Assembly (NCBI RefSeq): GCF_025024155.1
Contig: NW_026251772.1
Coordinates: forward strand, 124,001 to 188,000
Direction: 5' to 3'
DNA from: Gamsiella multidivaricata
Lineage: Eukaryota; Mortierellomycota; Mortierellomycetes; Mortierellales; Mortierellaceae
Length of the DNA: 64,000 nucleotides
Under the pieces are notes generated by a model that had not been told where the DNA came from, made no database searches, and worked only from the letters and a program-made list of their open reading frames with translations. The position numbers and the translations under genes were made by a program. Positions 22,301 through 35,201 of this stretch are shown piece by piece; the stretch's first letter is position 1; every line of letters begins with the position of its first letter.

Positions 22301-25300
22301 ACAACAGGATCCACGATAGCCAATGATGGATGGGGTCCGCTGCTTGACAGCATCTTATAGAGTGAGTCCCAATGGTCCCTGTCAAAGAAAAAGGCACTGA
22401 GCAGCTTAAATCTGTCCGACAAGTCAGTCAAATTGAGCAGATCGGCCAGCTTCAATGCTTCGTTGGCAAGGTCTTCAGGACTACATGTGAAGCACAAAAT
22501 AAATGCGTTAGCCAAAAGGAGAGAGAAATATTTGCAGCGAAGCGATCCACGAGACAAACAAATCATACCTTGTGAAGCGGTACAAATCTTGAATGTTTTC
22601 CTGGATATGCTCTGTCAGGCACTCACGTAGTAGGAAGCGAACATCCTCGTATTCCTCAGACAATCTCTGTAGCTCACTCAAGTTCCTCTGGGCCTCTTCG
22701 CTCAAGTATTCCTCCGATAGCAAACTGAGGTCGAACATTGCGATGATAATTTGCTTCAAAGGTCCCTCTTCGCCGTTCTGGATCGAAAGCATGGTGATAT
22801 CCCTCAACGACTCAAGGGTGATCGCAAAAATCGAAGCTACCTCCACATTTCTCTCAGTGTCGCGACCAGCTCTAGCATCTGGGAGAAACAAGTCCAACCG
22901 CTGCGAGAGTGTATCAATGATGTCAAGTCTCAGTCGCTCAGAAACCGCTGACTTTGAGCACAGCACGCTCGCAGTCAGCTTCTCTCCGGATACAGATCCC
23001 TTGTATTGTTGGTCAGTCACGACATTCGTCACAAAGCTATTGATTCTCTCGAGCATCATGTCAAATGAAGGAGGGGTAGCCATAGTGCGATGAATCATGC
23101 CTTGTAAAATGATCCTCTGTCGTTCCTGACCGCACTCCCCCTCTGTTTCTTTAAGAACCTTGTCCATAACACGCTTCCAGACTTCAATTGCAATTTCCTG
23201 CTCCTTTACATTGCCTAGATATCCTGCAAAGAGGTCCAAGAGGTGTGGCAAGGACTCGCCACTTTCAGCGACCACGTCGTTGGATGATGATTTGTCCTCG
23301 GAGGTCAGCAGCATATCGGCGAACTGGACGTTGAAAAAGTCATGCATGGCCTTTTGACTGGTAGAATTGGTGAAGACAGTCACCTCAAACTGAATCGCCA
23401 AAGAGGAAAGAAGTTGTGATGGGCCGAACGCTTGAGCTATACGATGAAGCATACAGAAAACATATAAAAATGTATTAGAATCCAAGCGCAAGAAAGGTAA
23501 AGCACGCCATATTACAAAGGATACACTTACTTTCTGAGCACTGTTTGGCGACGATCTGAACGAGTTGCTCGACAGCCTTTTCGACAAGTTCGCTGGTCGA
23601 TTCGTCAACTCTTTCACGGGCGAGGGCCGAAATTTCACCCAACAGCATGATAGCCCGTCTGCCGCACTTCACGTAGCCATCCGAAGGTCCCACCGAGACG
23701 ACCTCGCCCATGGCCTCCGTAATTGGCTGCCACAGATAGGAAACGGCACGCTCGCGGACAGAAGGAATGTTGAGCAGGCGAACCAAATGTACGCCTATCT
23801 TTTTGGCAATGCCTTGCTCGTCCTGAGCCAGCTTGGCCGCCGTTTTACTGTCGTCGATCAATGTCAAGTATGTCTTCACTAGGTTTACGAATGCTGTGAA
23901 AACGGCATCCTGTCCTGGCTTTGTTGACTCCAACTTCCTACATTCGGTCAGGAAAATATCGGTTAGGTGGAAGCGCCACCGACTTCAGTATCACTGAGAA
24001 CAAATACCGATCAAATTCCACTCACCCAAATCGCACGGCAAAGTAGACCATGCACTCGATATAAGCCTCCAGGAATACCGCTGTCGATGAGGGCTCCTTG
24101 TCAATGTTGGGGCTTTCGAGCCCCTTCCAGAAGTTTTCGAAGAAGTCCCTAACGAATGGGAAACCAGAGCCGTTCTTTCCCAAGACAGAGTCATCGCCCC
24201 AGCTTGCGACGAGAGGAAGTACGCTGCGGTATGTGACTGTCGCAGATCCATAACCAGCTGCCCGCAAGAATCCGGAAAAGAGCGACATGGTCGGCTTCTT
24301 GTGCACAGTAATTGTCCACGATTCAGGAAACGCTTTTGTAAAAACAAGAAGAGCGTCCCAGAGGTCTCCATGAGTAGTCGAGTCCTTGTCAGAGAAGGCT
24401 GAAGGAAAGAAATGATTGCTGACGGTACTCAGCCTCTCTTTGATCAATCCAGGTGCTTTGGATGTGATGGTTCTCAACATGCTGTAGCTCGCTCTCCTGA
24501 CCAATGCATTGGAATGTCCAAAGAATTGCCACAACTTGGGCTCGTCCAACAATTGTCCAATATCACCGGCACCCTTTTCTAAGGACTCGGATGACAGTGT
24601 TTCTGGTTTCCAAAAAAAAAATTAAAAAAAAGGTTTCGGTCAGCACTGAAGTCGCAATGTAACTAAAAAGAACATAATCAAGTCCACTTACCAATAATAT
24701 ATCCGATGGTATAGATGGAGCTGGAGGCCACTCTGGCATAGCGCGTGTCCATTTCCTCTTTAGTGTTGAACCGTGGATCACTGAGGGTTTCCGGTGTTTT
24801 GTTGAGAAGGATCTCTGAGATGTAATATATCATATCCTGAAGACAAAACGAGACAACCTGCTCGCGTTTGTTGTCCGGGAATGCACTCTAATTTGAGAAC
24901 AGTTACAGTCCAAAGGAGATCAATACGCTGAAAAAAATGCGCACACTGAGGCCTGCGCTTGCTGCTGGGATCAGTCCTACCTTGAACGCCTCGTTCGCTA
25001 CACGAGCAACATCTCGCGTGGGATCAAAAAATGTGCCAATCCATGCTCCAACTACATCCTTTAAATATGGTGCCAATTTCTTCTTGACACGCTTAACGAG
25101 TAGTGAATGGACATTGTTGGTCAAAAGTCGCACTCGTCGATCCACATCAGTTGTGAGTTTGATATACACCTTGATCCAGGGTCCGATGGCCTCCTGACAG
25201 GATTCTGATCCTGACTCGCCATCCTCTGGCTGAGACTTAGCCCACTTTTCCAGATCTTCAAGCGCCTTGACTTTGGTAGTCGTATCGCGCTTGGACATGA

Positions 25301-25713
25301 GGCGCTTAATGATCATTGAGAGCTCTCCATTCCTTATCACACTGACGACCTCGGAGTCGAGTCCACCAAAGGCTGGAGAAGAGGGAAATGCAGGGCTAGG
25401 AGACCCAGATCTGATTGGGGTCGTGCTCCGGGGAGCCGTTGAGGCGACATAGGTTGAGGAGGCCGAAAAGGCTGGGGTGGCGAATTGAGCAAATCCTCCG
25501 AGCGACGACATCGGAAGCGTTGAACCCGTCGTGCTGGCGCTTGCCAACTCTGCAGCGCGACTATAGCAAGATAAACCTGTCAGTTTAGCTACCACTGTTG
25601 TGATATATCACCCATCGCACGGACTTAAAATAGAGAGAAGTGAGTGTGTTGGCTTACCTGCTGCTGGCGGCCTTCACGTTTCCCTTGACGCGAGGCGTGG
25701 TTTTGGGTGGCAT
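19374..25713 (-). CDS. LTN1: E3 ubiquitin ligase listerin (ribosome quality control)
   Basis: Nine exons: 25658-25713, 24981-25560, 24692-24887, 24026-24602, 23531-23937, 22569-23436, 21681-22480, 20411-21585 and 19374-20309, giving 1,864 aa, close to animal listerin. The N-terminus has the conserved basic stretch followed by SRAAELA. The middle is a long HEAT/ARM-like helical solenoid. The last 51 residues form the RING-CH-type finger (CTIC...CKTC, HRFHASCLYKWF, SCPLC). Listerin ubiquitinates nascent chains stuck on 60S subunits within the RQC complex. The donor at 20409-20410 (GTGGGT) was chosen over a nearby GTATCC because only it keeps the frame. The gene is divergent from BUD23. Confidence 0.95.
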
Positions 25714-26078
25714 TAGGTTATGGCGTAAGGGCAGAGAATGAGAGCAAACAAGAATGAGAGAAAGAGAAGAAGCTGCTGGGCGATCTTGTCGGGAATGAGA
25801 GGAGTATATATGGGCCGTGAACAAGCACAGGAAATAGAAAGAAGGGTCCTTTGAAATAAGGACGAAAGCTGATCGCCCAATGGAGTTCTTGGAGAGACGA
25901 ACACGTACAACCTGCCGCAGGCAACTGCTGCTGCGTGGACTGGTTTTTTTTTTTGTAGATGTCAAGCCACTGCTAATGTTGGCATTTTTTTTTTTTTTTT
26001 ATCCACCAAGGACCGTTGAACAGGTCAAGGACAACTGATCAACTTTTAGCAAGTCGCTCATCACATTCATACCAAACA
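25714..26078. promoter_or_regulatory. Bidirectional promoter between LTN1 and BUD23
   Basis: 365 bp lie between divergent start codons, with T runs at 25943-25954 and 25985-26000 that could be nucleosome-depleting. Confidence 0.5.
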
Positions 26079-27285
26079 ATGTCGCGACCAGAGCACCAGG
26101 CACCACCAGAAATCGTAAGCACAGCAATAACTCGTTCTCATCAACTGCATATCGACTCTGAGTTTCATTCAATTGGTGCGCTCGACACTCGACTGGCCGC
26201 CTGAGCTCTTACCGTTATCATGTCTGTGTATTGACTGAATGGCTCATAGGTCTATGGAGGAGAGGAGGCTGCGAAATATACCGGAAAGTATGTGCTATCG
26301 CATCTCTTTTTTTTCATCGCTGTTAAGCCCACGCAGGATCGCATAGCAATATGATCTGGTAGCTAACAGTCTCCCTTGCGTGGACTACATAGCTCCCGCA
26401 TCGCAGCGATCCAGGCAGAGATGGCAAGTCGTGCTGTCGAACTGTTGAACCTGCCAGAGGGTTATTCTGGATACATTCTCGACGTCGGCTGTGGATCAGG
26501 ACTCAGCGGAGAGGTTCTGGACGAGGAAGGCCATGTCTGGGTTGGATTTGATATTGCGCCTGCCATGTTGGAGGTTGCTCTAGACCAGGAGGCGACTGGC
26601 GATCTTTTTCTTCAGGATGCCGGGCAGGGAATGGCGTTCCGTCCTGGCACCTTTGACGGCTGTATCTCCATCTCTGTGCTGCAGTGGTTGTGCAATGCGG
26701 ACAAGACTTCTCACCACCCCAAGGCTCGCTTGACTCGCTTTTTCTCGACGCTCTACTCTTCTCTGAGGCGTGGTGCTCGTGCCATTTTCCAGTTCTACCC
26801 TGAGAACGATGACCAGGTCCAATTGATCATGGGATGTGCTGTCCGCTGTGGCTTCGAAGGAGGATTGGTGGTTGACTACCCTAACTCGAAGAAGGCAAAG
26901 AAGTTCTATCTGTGCTTGTTTGCGGGTCAGGAGATCAATGGCATCAAGCAACAGCTCCCTGCTGCATTGGGAGAGGACGAGGAAGGGGAGCCTGAGGAGA
27001 CCGGCGTTCAATATACCTCGAAGAAGTAAGCTATTTGTTAACCCTTCGACATAGCCGCAGGGAATGGTTGCAGCTTAAAGTTAACCGCAGGATATTAACA
27101 GCAGCATTTTATTTTGCCATTATTCTTTTTACAGAAGAAACGATTCTCGCATGCGATCCAGCAAACGCAAGCCTCTTAAGGACAAGAACTGGGTCTTGAA
27201 GAAAAAGGGACAGTTGCGTGCAAGAGGAGACAAGACAGCGAGCGATTCCAAATTTACTGCCCGCAAGCGTCGTCCAAAGTTCTAA
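26079..27285 (+). CDS. BUD23: 18S rRNA (m7G) methyltransferase BUD23
   Basis: Four exons (26079-26114, 26250-26287, 26393-27025, 27135-27285) give 285 aa. The protein opens MSRPEHQAPPEIVYGGEEAA, then has the class I SAM-binding motif (ILDVGCGSGLSGEVL) at about residues 46-60, the acidic loop WVGFDIAPAML, and a C-terminal basic tail (SSKRKPLKDKNWVLKKKGQ) found in this family. With Trm112 it methylates a guanine of 18S rRNA during 40S maturation. The two small leading exons (36 and 38 nt) fit the conserved start NSRIAAIQ. Confidence 0.95.
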
Positions 27286-27602
27286 GTCATGAACAGCGGT
27301 CGGTAGTCCCCCTTCATTTTTGCTGCATCAATCGCTCCCTAATGCTTCATATCGCATTCCCCCCGCACGCACTCATCATGTAATTTTATCACACATAAAC
27401 CATAAACGAAGGCATTCTGCATCTCTACGATGCTTGTAAACCAGACATATAGTGCTGAAGGCTCCAATAGCGGGAGACTTATATTATGCATTAAGCATAG
27501 AAGGATATATGTGAGCGGCATGGTAGTGACATTCGGGAAGCAGCGTTTTCCTGAAGGTTGTTATGAGGGGCATTATCGAAGTGTTATTGAAAGATTAGCT
27601 CA
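27286..27602. other. Convergent 3' spacer between BUD23 and the carrier gene
   Basis: 317 bp of A/T-rich 3' flank for two convergent genes. Nothing else was recognised. Confidence 0.5.
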
Positions 27603-29341
27603 TTAAATCATATCAGAACGTAAAGCGAGATCACGGAGAACTTCAAAACCGGCAGTCGTCAGGGTAACGCCTGGGACCGTCCAAAGAATTCGTGCTCCAG
27701 ATTTACGGGCAATGGTGCGAAGAAGTCCTGACGCGGTATTAGTCTTGGTATTGCTGCAATTGACGATCTTGTTCACTTCGTTATCATTACACGGCGACGA
27801 TGTTGTCGCAGGTGGCATAGAAATAGATAATAAATTATTTGGCTTGTATGTTTGTGATAATGGGGATGTCGTTGTTATGACTGGAAGGGCCTGGATATTC
27901 GACTGCAGTAGATTGAGCGGCTGCACTGGGCCTGTAAGTACCGGCTTCGAGACGTGCTGGAGACCGATCATACTGCGATGTTTAAGGGGACCAGTCGTAG
28001 TGAGAGTGGCGTGCTGAGTTTGCTGCCACGGTAGTCCTGCCATTACCTGGCTGATCATGGTAGATGTGCTAGACATGGATGCCTTGAACTGCGCAGGCAT
28101 AAATGGCGGGTATCGGAGGGTGTACGTTCCTGTCGATACCATGGTCGAAAAGGCAGATGGAAGTGTCTTTGGCGGCGAGAGTGGTGACAGGGGCGAGGTC
28201 GACATTGGCTGCTTGCGGAGGGCTGTGGCAAGGTTTGTAACCCGCATCGACGCAGCATTACCAGAAGACGGCGGCTTTGCTCTGGGGGACACGAGTGGAT
28301 CCCATAGTACGACACGCGCAGTTGAAGCTGCTTCGCAGACGGCGGATGATACGATGACCGCACTCGCAACGCACAACATATACGCGTTCGGCGTCAGCTC
28401 TGTATATACAGTTGAACTACTTTGCCGTCCTATGACCGACCAGTATTCTCGGAATGCCCCCCAGCTATACTGTCGATTGTCTTCTGTGGATGAATGTAAT
28501 CTATTTCCGCCAGCTTCGGATGACACTTTTGGCCGCGCCAACATTTTGAGCTGCTCATAGGTTGCAAAGTATAGCATCGTGTAAGGAAGGAACGAGGTAA
28601 ACGATTTGCTGTATCCTGACCACACCCTTGAGGCACCCCCCGTCTGGCAAAGCTGTCGCGCCAGTTGACATGCATCTCTGAAGGTCAAGGGCACCTGACC
28701 TACACCTGGATGCGCTGCAAAGTTCTGTATTCTGTTCATTGGTGTCCAAATAACCGCTGCTGAAGCCTTGGCCATCATTCCGCTGAGCAGGTGGGTTTCG
28801 CAATGATGAATGTGGAGCGAATTCAGGTCGATAGAGTGAGCCAAGCTGCTGATGGCATGCTTAGTCGCATCATAAGTCGAGAGGAAGACCGCAAGCGCCG
28901 GTACTTGAAAGGCGAGTGCAAAGGAGACTCCTTTGTAAAGACCACGATACATAGAAATCGTGTCGCCTGAGAGGTGCTTTAGCGGAAATTTGCTTGCATG
29001 CCGTAGTCGTTCATGCCTTTTCTGTTGATGGCGCAGTTCTTGTCGAATATTCACTAGAAGATACTCCAATCGTGGAATCAAGCCGTGGGGACCAACTTTG
29101 ACGCTTTGGATCGATAATTTGACGTTGTCCACTGCGTTGATTGAACATGCTACAGATGCGTTAGCGGCATAGAATAAATGATGCGTGGCACAGCATTTCG
29201 TGTGGTGGTACAAACGAAGCATTTGTTGTGTCGATGTTCTCTGTGCTCGTCGCAAACGTACTTACAGGGGTGGACAAGGAGCCGCGCGCAGAATGCAGCA
29301 GCAGCCGAGGACTTGAGATTGATTGAGGTGTTGCTGGGCAT
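27603..29341 (-). CDS. Divergent mitochondrial carrier family protein with a long insertion
   Basis: Two exons (29266-29341, 27603-29131) give 534 aa. Joining them recreates a first-repeat signature HPLDNVKLSIQS (P-x-D-x-x-K), the hallmark of the SLC25 family. Repeat 2 carries a weaker version (WTPMNRIQN, residues about 165-173) with typical flanking helices (FALAFQVPALAVFLSTYDA, FLPYTMLYFATYEQLK). Repeat 3 has lost the signature; in its place lies a Ser/Thr/Pro-rich stretch of about 160 residues before the final ARKSGARILWTVPGV helix. Ordinary carriers are about 300 aa. The substrate cannot be named. Loss of the third signature is seen in atypical carriers, so a non-transport role is possible. 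The acceptor was chosen because it rebuilds the signature; an earlier AG would insert five extra residues. Confidence 0.8.
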
Positions 29342-29788
29342 GACGCCAGGCTGTGGCTCGCATTGGTTGAATGCCCCTACACACTCTCTCTCCCTGATAA
29401 GTTGTCGAAGCTTTGAGCGCTCCAATACGATGGTTGCCAATGTGCCAAAAGTGTGCGATCTGTCCTAGAGTATTAAGAAAGAAAATGGTGATGAGGGTTG
29501 TGGGCGCGGTAGTAGAATAAACAAGGCCAGAATGAGAAGAGTTTGAGTATGATAGCAATTAATGAGCCCCCCCCCATCTTGAAGCAAGAGGCGAAAGAAT
29601 GTGTGCGTTGGGCTGTGAATTCAAGAAGAGGAAACTAAATAGTTGAATAGGAGCGAGCTCATCCGTAGAGGCCTTGCTGGTGGCAAGGACAGGATTAAAA
29701 GACGAGTTGCGAACAAGAAGTTGATGTTGATGCCGGCCGGAAATAGGAGACGTGAGAGCCTTCCTTTGTTCAGCAGAATGAGTTGATT

Positions 29789-29790
<2 letters not shown>

Positions 29791-29819
<29 letters not shown>
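29791..29819. repeat. (TC)n microsatellite
   Basis: An uninterrupted run of about 14 TC units. Confidence 0.9.
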
Positions 29820-29822
<3 letters not shown>

Positions 29823-30552
29823 CCACCCCTTCAACAGACAAGTGAGGAATGAAAATAAAAAGAAAGATTTGTAAAAAAGGATAGGAGTACAAACGAAATA
29901 AGGATATCCACCGACTCTGTAGGCGAGAGCAGATCTGTCGCAAGGGATCTTCTGTGGAAAACTCTGCAAGACCAAGGGCATAGCATTCGTACCCATAGTT
30001 AGGCAGCAAGCGGAAGAGGGAGGAGTGAAAAGCCTTCTCGGCTAGGTGGAGGTAGAGGAATCAATGTCGACAAGGGGAGCCATGTGGACCTACAGACCTG
30101 CAGCAGAAATGGCCAAGGCAAAAGCACGCGGCATGGTCTGTGCGCGGACAGGAGTTGACTTAACAAGTTGGTGGCAAATGCCCAACAGACCTCAGCGACA
30201 GTACAGAAGCAGGTGGAGAAAGAAAGCGATGGTCTAGACCAGTAGCATGCCGCCCCATTTAAAGGAGGGATGTCCTTCTATGGCGTTCGGCCCTTGATTC
30301 ATGCTTTCCAGTTTCCACACTGCAATTCGTATATCTTCTTAATCTACTTGCTCCATCTGTCCTTCTTCACTCCTCTGCTGCGTCCCAGCCCGCATGCACC
30401 GGAATCAGCCCATACACCAAAGATGGTAGGCACGAATAAGTATCCATGACACTCCGTCATCTCACTTCAAGGCATCAAGTACAAGGGCAGAGCGTCTGTA
30501 CAAGCGAATCAAGATTTGCTTTTTTTTGTTTTTTTGTTATTGTTATTATCGC

Positions 30553-30588
<36 letters not shown>

Positions 30589-30591
30589 AGT
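30553..30591. repeat. (AGT)n/(GGT)n microsatellite
   Basis: A trinucleotide run of about nine AGT units followed by GTGGTGGTAGTAG. Confidence 0.85.
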
Positions 30592-31535
30592 AGAGGAAAG
30601 CCCTGAACGCGCCATGGCTCATGAGCCATAAGAGCTCGATCCCGGTGAAAAGCATGCATCCTTCGGTTCACATGCCGGCCACTCTATGCAATATAAAATA
30701 TAAGTGCTCACAGCATGGATTTCGTAATGTGTCTCCTCCAGCGCATGCTCAAACGGCTTCGATGTATATGCGGTATATCAACTAAAGCCAAGGAGATGCT
30801 GACATTACAAAGGAAGCACATGGTGCTGTTAAGGATATCTTTATCATGTCCTGAGAGTGCACATGGTTGTGCAGATGAAGATTCCGAAAATAATGAGACA
30901 CACGCACGAACACAAATGCCGAGGCAGGATCGACGTATATAGGCGAGTTGCAAAGATCTGGTCATATAGCCGAAGGAGGCTTTACGCCAGATCTCTAGTT
31001 ATCATGAAGTTAGTTATAGTTGGCCCTGTGGCTCCGATGGTGTTAGCAACACTGCGGAAACATGCCAAGCAATTGAGCTGGTGCTGAAGGGCAACGTATA
31101 CGCATCCTGTAGTCTGCAGAGGGTTTGCTTGCACGCGCTGGTGCTTGGGTGAGAAAGGATCGATGAACCATCACGCCCCCAATGTTTCTTTGGGGCAAAT
31201 TGAACAGGGCGTGGAGCAACGAACCTTAAAAGGGAAAGCGCACAGGGGTTTGCAGCGACACACCGCACACGAGCTGTTGTCTACTGCACCGTTGATCCTC
31301 CCTCCTCGCCATTGCACCATTGCACCATTGCATCCTCATTCCACTTTCTTCTTCTTCCTCTTCTTCTTCTTCGGCCCACCTCCCCTGTCACCGTTTACTT
31401 TTCTGTACAGTACATATTTATACACGCATATACCCTACTCAGCACAAGCCCACCTCCGCACCAAACACCCCATAGCGCAGTACACTTCAACCGAGCACAC
31501 CTCGTCCCTTCTGTTTTACTTGCGATTCTCCACGA

Positions 31536-34500
31536 ATGGCAAATGGGAAGAACAGACTGTTCTGGCTCACCAGTCTAGCCATTGCCTCGATCCCTCTAGC
31601 AGTAACCTTCTTCGGAATCTACAGCGACCGCCGCTGGCTCACCATCCTCTCCTTCGTCCTCTTCATCGTATGTCTCCTCCTCTCGACCTGCACCTTCCTC
31701 TCCTGGAAGACCTTCAAGTTCTCCACACCCATCATCCTTCAGATACTCAGGGCCATCTCTGTCGCCCTCACTCCTCTGGCCCATATTCTCCGTGGGATCC
31801 CCGTAATCGGCAAGGTCGCCAATGGCTCCATCAAGCTGGTCTTCTGGTCATGGTTCATCATCCTCATGTTCTCGGACGTCCTAGTCCGCAAGCTGCTCAA
31901 GGCCTTTGTGGGGCTGCATGAGCCCAGTGCAGGACAGTACTCGACTGTCAATGCCTGTGACACTAACTTCCAACCCTGTGGAGAGTTCGGTAAGGTGCTC
32001 GACAAGGAAAAGGTCAGGCGGATTGAAGAGGGCGGACGGGACTTTGAGCGGGACCACGATTACGACGAGCGCAAAGTCGTCTTGAAACGTCGCGCCAGCG
32101 AGTCAAACAAGAGCAGCACTGCAGTCTCTGGCCACAGACGGTCTAAAGAACGCCCCAAATCACTGGATCTCAGATTGAGGACCGCAGGAAAACAAGGATC
32201 CGATCTATCCTCCATGACCGGTGCGGATTGGGCCAAGGTGCTCGAGATGGCCAACATCGACAAATCACGCTTCGCACAAGACGAAATTAGCAACGAACAC
32301 GACCCTGCACAAGAGCACTCGACAACGGATCATTACGCCGCTACAGAACCTACTACGGACCGCCCTCGGTATTCCCAGCCCATCGCTACTACCCTAGCTA
32401 TGGTCTCAAAACTCGTGTACGAGGACGTGCCTGTCATCAGACATGAGCTCGCTCGATCAGGATACGACATGCATTCGTTCCGAGCCATCGCATATAGGGT
32501 ATGTAGTCAACAATCATTATATTGGACTCCATGGTGTTGCTTTGCTTTACTTTGCTAATAGAAGCATTCATGAGTGGTAAGGCTAACTGATGCTAACACA
32601 TCCTTTTTTTCCCTTTCTGATGGGTCATGCATCGATCACAGAATACCGTTGGATTTATTGTGCAAAAGGGACGCAATATTGTTCTCGTCTTCCGCGGGAC
32701 AGATCCTCTCAACCTCCAAAACGCTTGGACCGATATCCAATCTCGCCTTGTGCCCATCGAGACCCTCCAGGACCCACCTGTTCCTCTCGGTAAATGTCAC
32801 CAAGGGATGTACAGCGCTCTGGGTAAGGCCGACAATTTCATGTTGCCTTCAGAGGAGCTGGCCCAGCAGCAGCGAGAGTTGAGTCAGCGACATCACCGCA
32901 GATACAGTGATACCGACATGGACGAGGACGACTACTCATTACACTTGAGCGAATTCTCGCCAGCACACAGACCACACATCAGCCCTGCGTCATCCTTCAG
33001 ATCCGAGGTATCTAAGGCGAACACTCTCAACCTCGAACTTTCCAATCACTCCATCTACCAGACGATCGTCACCTCCATTCGAGCTGCCTACATGCTGATC
33101 AAGTTTTTGATCGTTGGCTTGTTCACGCACGTGGCGGATCCAGTGGATTATCGGTTCGCAGGAGAAGTCAGGGATTTGAGCGCCTTTGCTCAGGCATGTC
33201 GATGGGTCGACGGGTTGAGGTTGGAGCACGCAGAGAAGGAGTTCAAGAAGATGCAAAAACTGGATAAGACCTCAAAAGTGACGCATTATCGAGGATCGAC
33301 CTCGGGATCGCAACGTCTGACCAGGAGCAATAGTTTGGGCAGCCTCTACTCGCAGGACGAGGTGGACTACCTAGGGAATTTTGATCTACAGGATGGAGGA
33401 CGCAAGAGGAGACCAAGCATCACTAGTCACGAGTCGTTTAAAGATTCTGCCAGGAAACTGTCATTGACTGGAATGCGTACGATGGGTCAGGGACATCATC
33501 AGAGGAAGCTCTCGGGACAAGGCTCTTATCGCAAAGATTCCTTCCATCCTCCCGACTCTTGGATGGATATCGGCAACTTTATCCTCGACATCTATAACAA
33601 TCAGTATCACAACGAGCAGGAGGGGAAGATCAAGAGGAAAAGGCTTCGATTCTACATTTGTGGCCACAGTCTCGGAGGGGCCCTGGCGACGATCTTTCTG
33701 GCAAAGATGGTCCAATGCAACTCGCCGCTTCTTGATATTTTTTCTGGACTTTACACGTAAGAACAGCAAGCGATGTGTTACTTCAAGACATGAGGTGCTG
33801 CACTGTGTGAATTGCGTTTAACAAACTATGTACTTTTGTTTGGATTTCAGATATGGACAGCCGAGAATCGGAGACCGGGATTTTAGCAATGCGTTCGGAT
33901 ACAAGTTGGCATGCAAAATGTTCCATCATGTTCATAACAACGATATTTTCGCCCGCATGCCATTTTGGGGCACTTATGAGACGCCTCCAGGCACTCTCGT
34001 TTTCATGGACTCTTCCCGCAACCTTACGCTATACCCGCCGGATCCAGTGACACTCATGCCTGTCCCCGTTCGGGGTATCTCTTTTATGCATCTTTCCGGT
34101 ATCTTGAACGTACGGGTCATCATGAGGATGCGTAAGGAGTCTTGGCTGCGGATACTGGAGCGAATCGTTCTTCCATTCTTTTTGAACGACCATTTCCCTG
34201 GAGACTATGTTAAGGCATTGGCGGAGGGTAAGATCGAGGTAGTGGTTCAAGATACAGCAAGATTCGGCGGCGTGGACGAAGCAGAGACCGGAAGCCCTGT
34301 CCAGAGTGGCTACTTTTCGTTCTTTAACAGGAGGAAGAAGATGACGACGCCAGCAGTGGGGACTCATGGCCATGCAGTCGACAAAATGTTATCCAGGAGA
34401 CCATCATACGCAGAAAGTGGCAACGGGCCGTTTATTCCCATGGAACCGCTATCTGGCGACATCGACAGTGGGTATGGAGCAGAGAATTCTATCGCGGACA

Positions 34501-34814
34501 AGGACTTGTCGAAGGCCCGTCGAAGGATCGTGAAATATACTTATCGCCAAGACGGTGATGATGACGAGGACTCGTATCATGGCAATGGTTCTCGTCGATC
34601 CATATACAGAGATAATGACATGGAGGGAGAGATGCGCTGGAAGCAGCTGGCATTGGAGCCCGAGCCAGAACGACAGAGGCATTCGAAGCGCCGGTCGCGC
34701 TCTTCGTCGCAATCGCGGTCGAGTAGGAACTCTATGAGGATGCAGAGGACCAGGAGAGGGAGCGTCGGTCAGAGACAACCTCGTAATCAGGTTTCGACGT
34801 TTGAGTTCTCATAG
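31536..34814 (+). CDS. Membrane-anchored class 3 lipase, diacylglycerol-lipase-like
   Basis: Three exons (31536-32498, 32642-33756, 33851-34814) give 1,013 aa. The N-terminus has several hydrophobic segments (about residues 8-30, 34-57, and others before 130), so the protein should be membrane-bound. The alpha/beta-hydrolase part begins near residue 285 (SQPIATTLAMVSKLVYED) and includes the strand NIVLVFRGTDPLN, then a large hydrophilic insertion of about 250 residues, then the nucleophile elbow GHSLGG (Ser about 664), YTYGQPRIGD, an Asp near 724 (NNDIFARMP) and a His near 773 as likely triad partners. Multi-pass N-terminus plus a split lipase domain is the layout of sn-1 diacylglycerol lipases. 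The C-terminal third is Arg/Ser-rich and disordered. Substrate not proven. Confidence 0.88.
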
Positions 34815-35201
34815 AAAGACCTCTCGAAACATTTGCTCTGTGTGAAGGTGTATAAAGAAATAATAAAGCTTGAGCAAGCTGTTTGAAGGTCAACAACAAT
34901 GATAAAAGAACGTGGTCATTAAAAGATCCTTGTGATATATTGGATGGAGCTCCGAGAGATGCGCCATAATGTATGTTCAGGAGCTACGGTCAACGCGTTT
35001 GACCCACAAACGCGCCTCGCGAAACGCGGTCCTGAGCAATGAGAGCCCTCTCCTCTTCTAAGGTGACTCTCTTCTTCTAGACTATGGCGACGCGGCATAT
35101 AGCCTGATCATTTATCCATCACCTCTTCCACTTGCCCTGCACCTGAACATCCTTTTCGGCACGCCTGAATCTTCGCATTTCTCCGCCCGACTCTTGGTTT
35201 C
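34815..35201. other. Spacer between the lipase gene and TBCK
   Basis: 387 bp between two tandem + strand genes: lipase 3' UTR, then the TBCK promoter. No gene was seen. Confidence 0.45.
34862..34867 (+). terminator. Poly(A) signal AATAAA of the lipase gene
   Basis: An AATAAA hexamer 48 bp after the lipase stop codon. Confidence 0.5.

Larger units (their letters stand above)
29342..31535. other. Gene-poor interval upstream of the carrier and lipase genes
   Basis: About 2.2 kb between divergent start codons. It holds a C run at 29569-29576, a TC microsatellite at 29791-29819, an AGT microsatellite at about 30553-30591, and a pyrimidine-rich leader with a threefold CCATTGCA repeat just ahead of the lipase (31305-31380). 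No coding region or tRNA was recognised. Confidence 0.4.
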
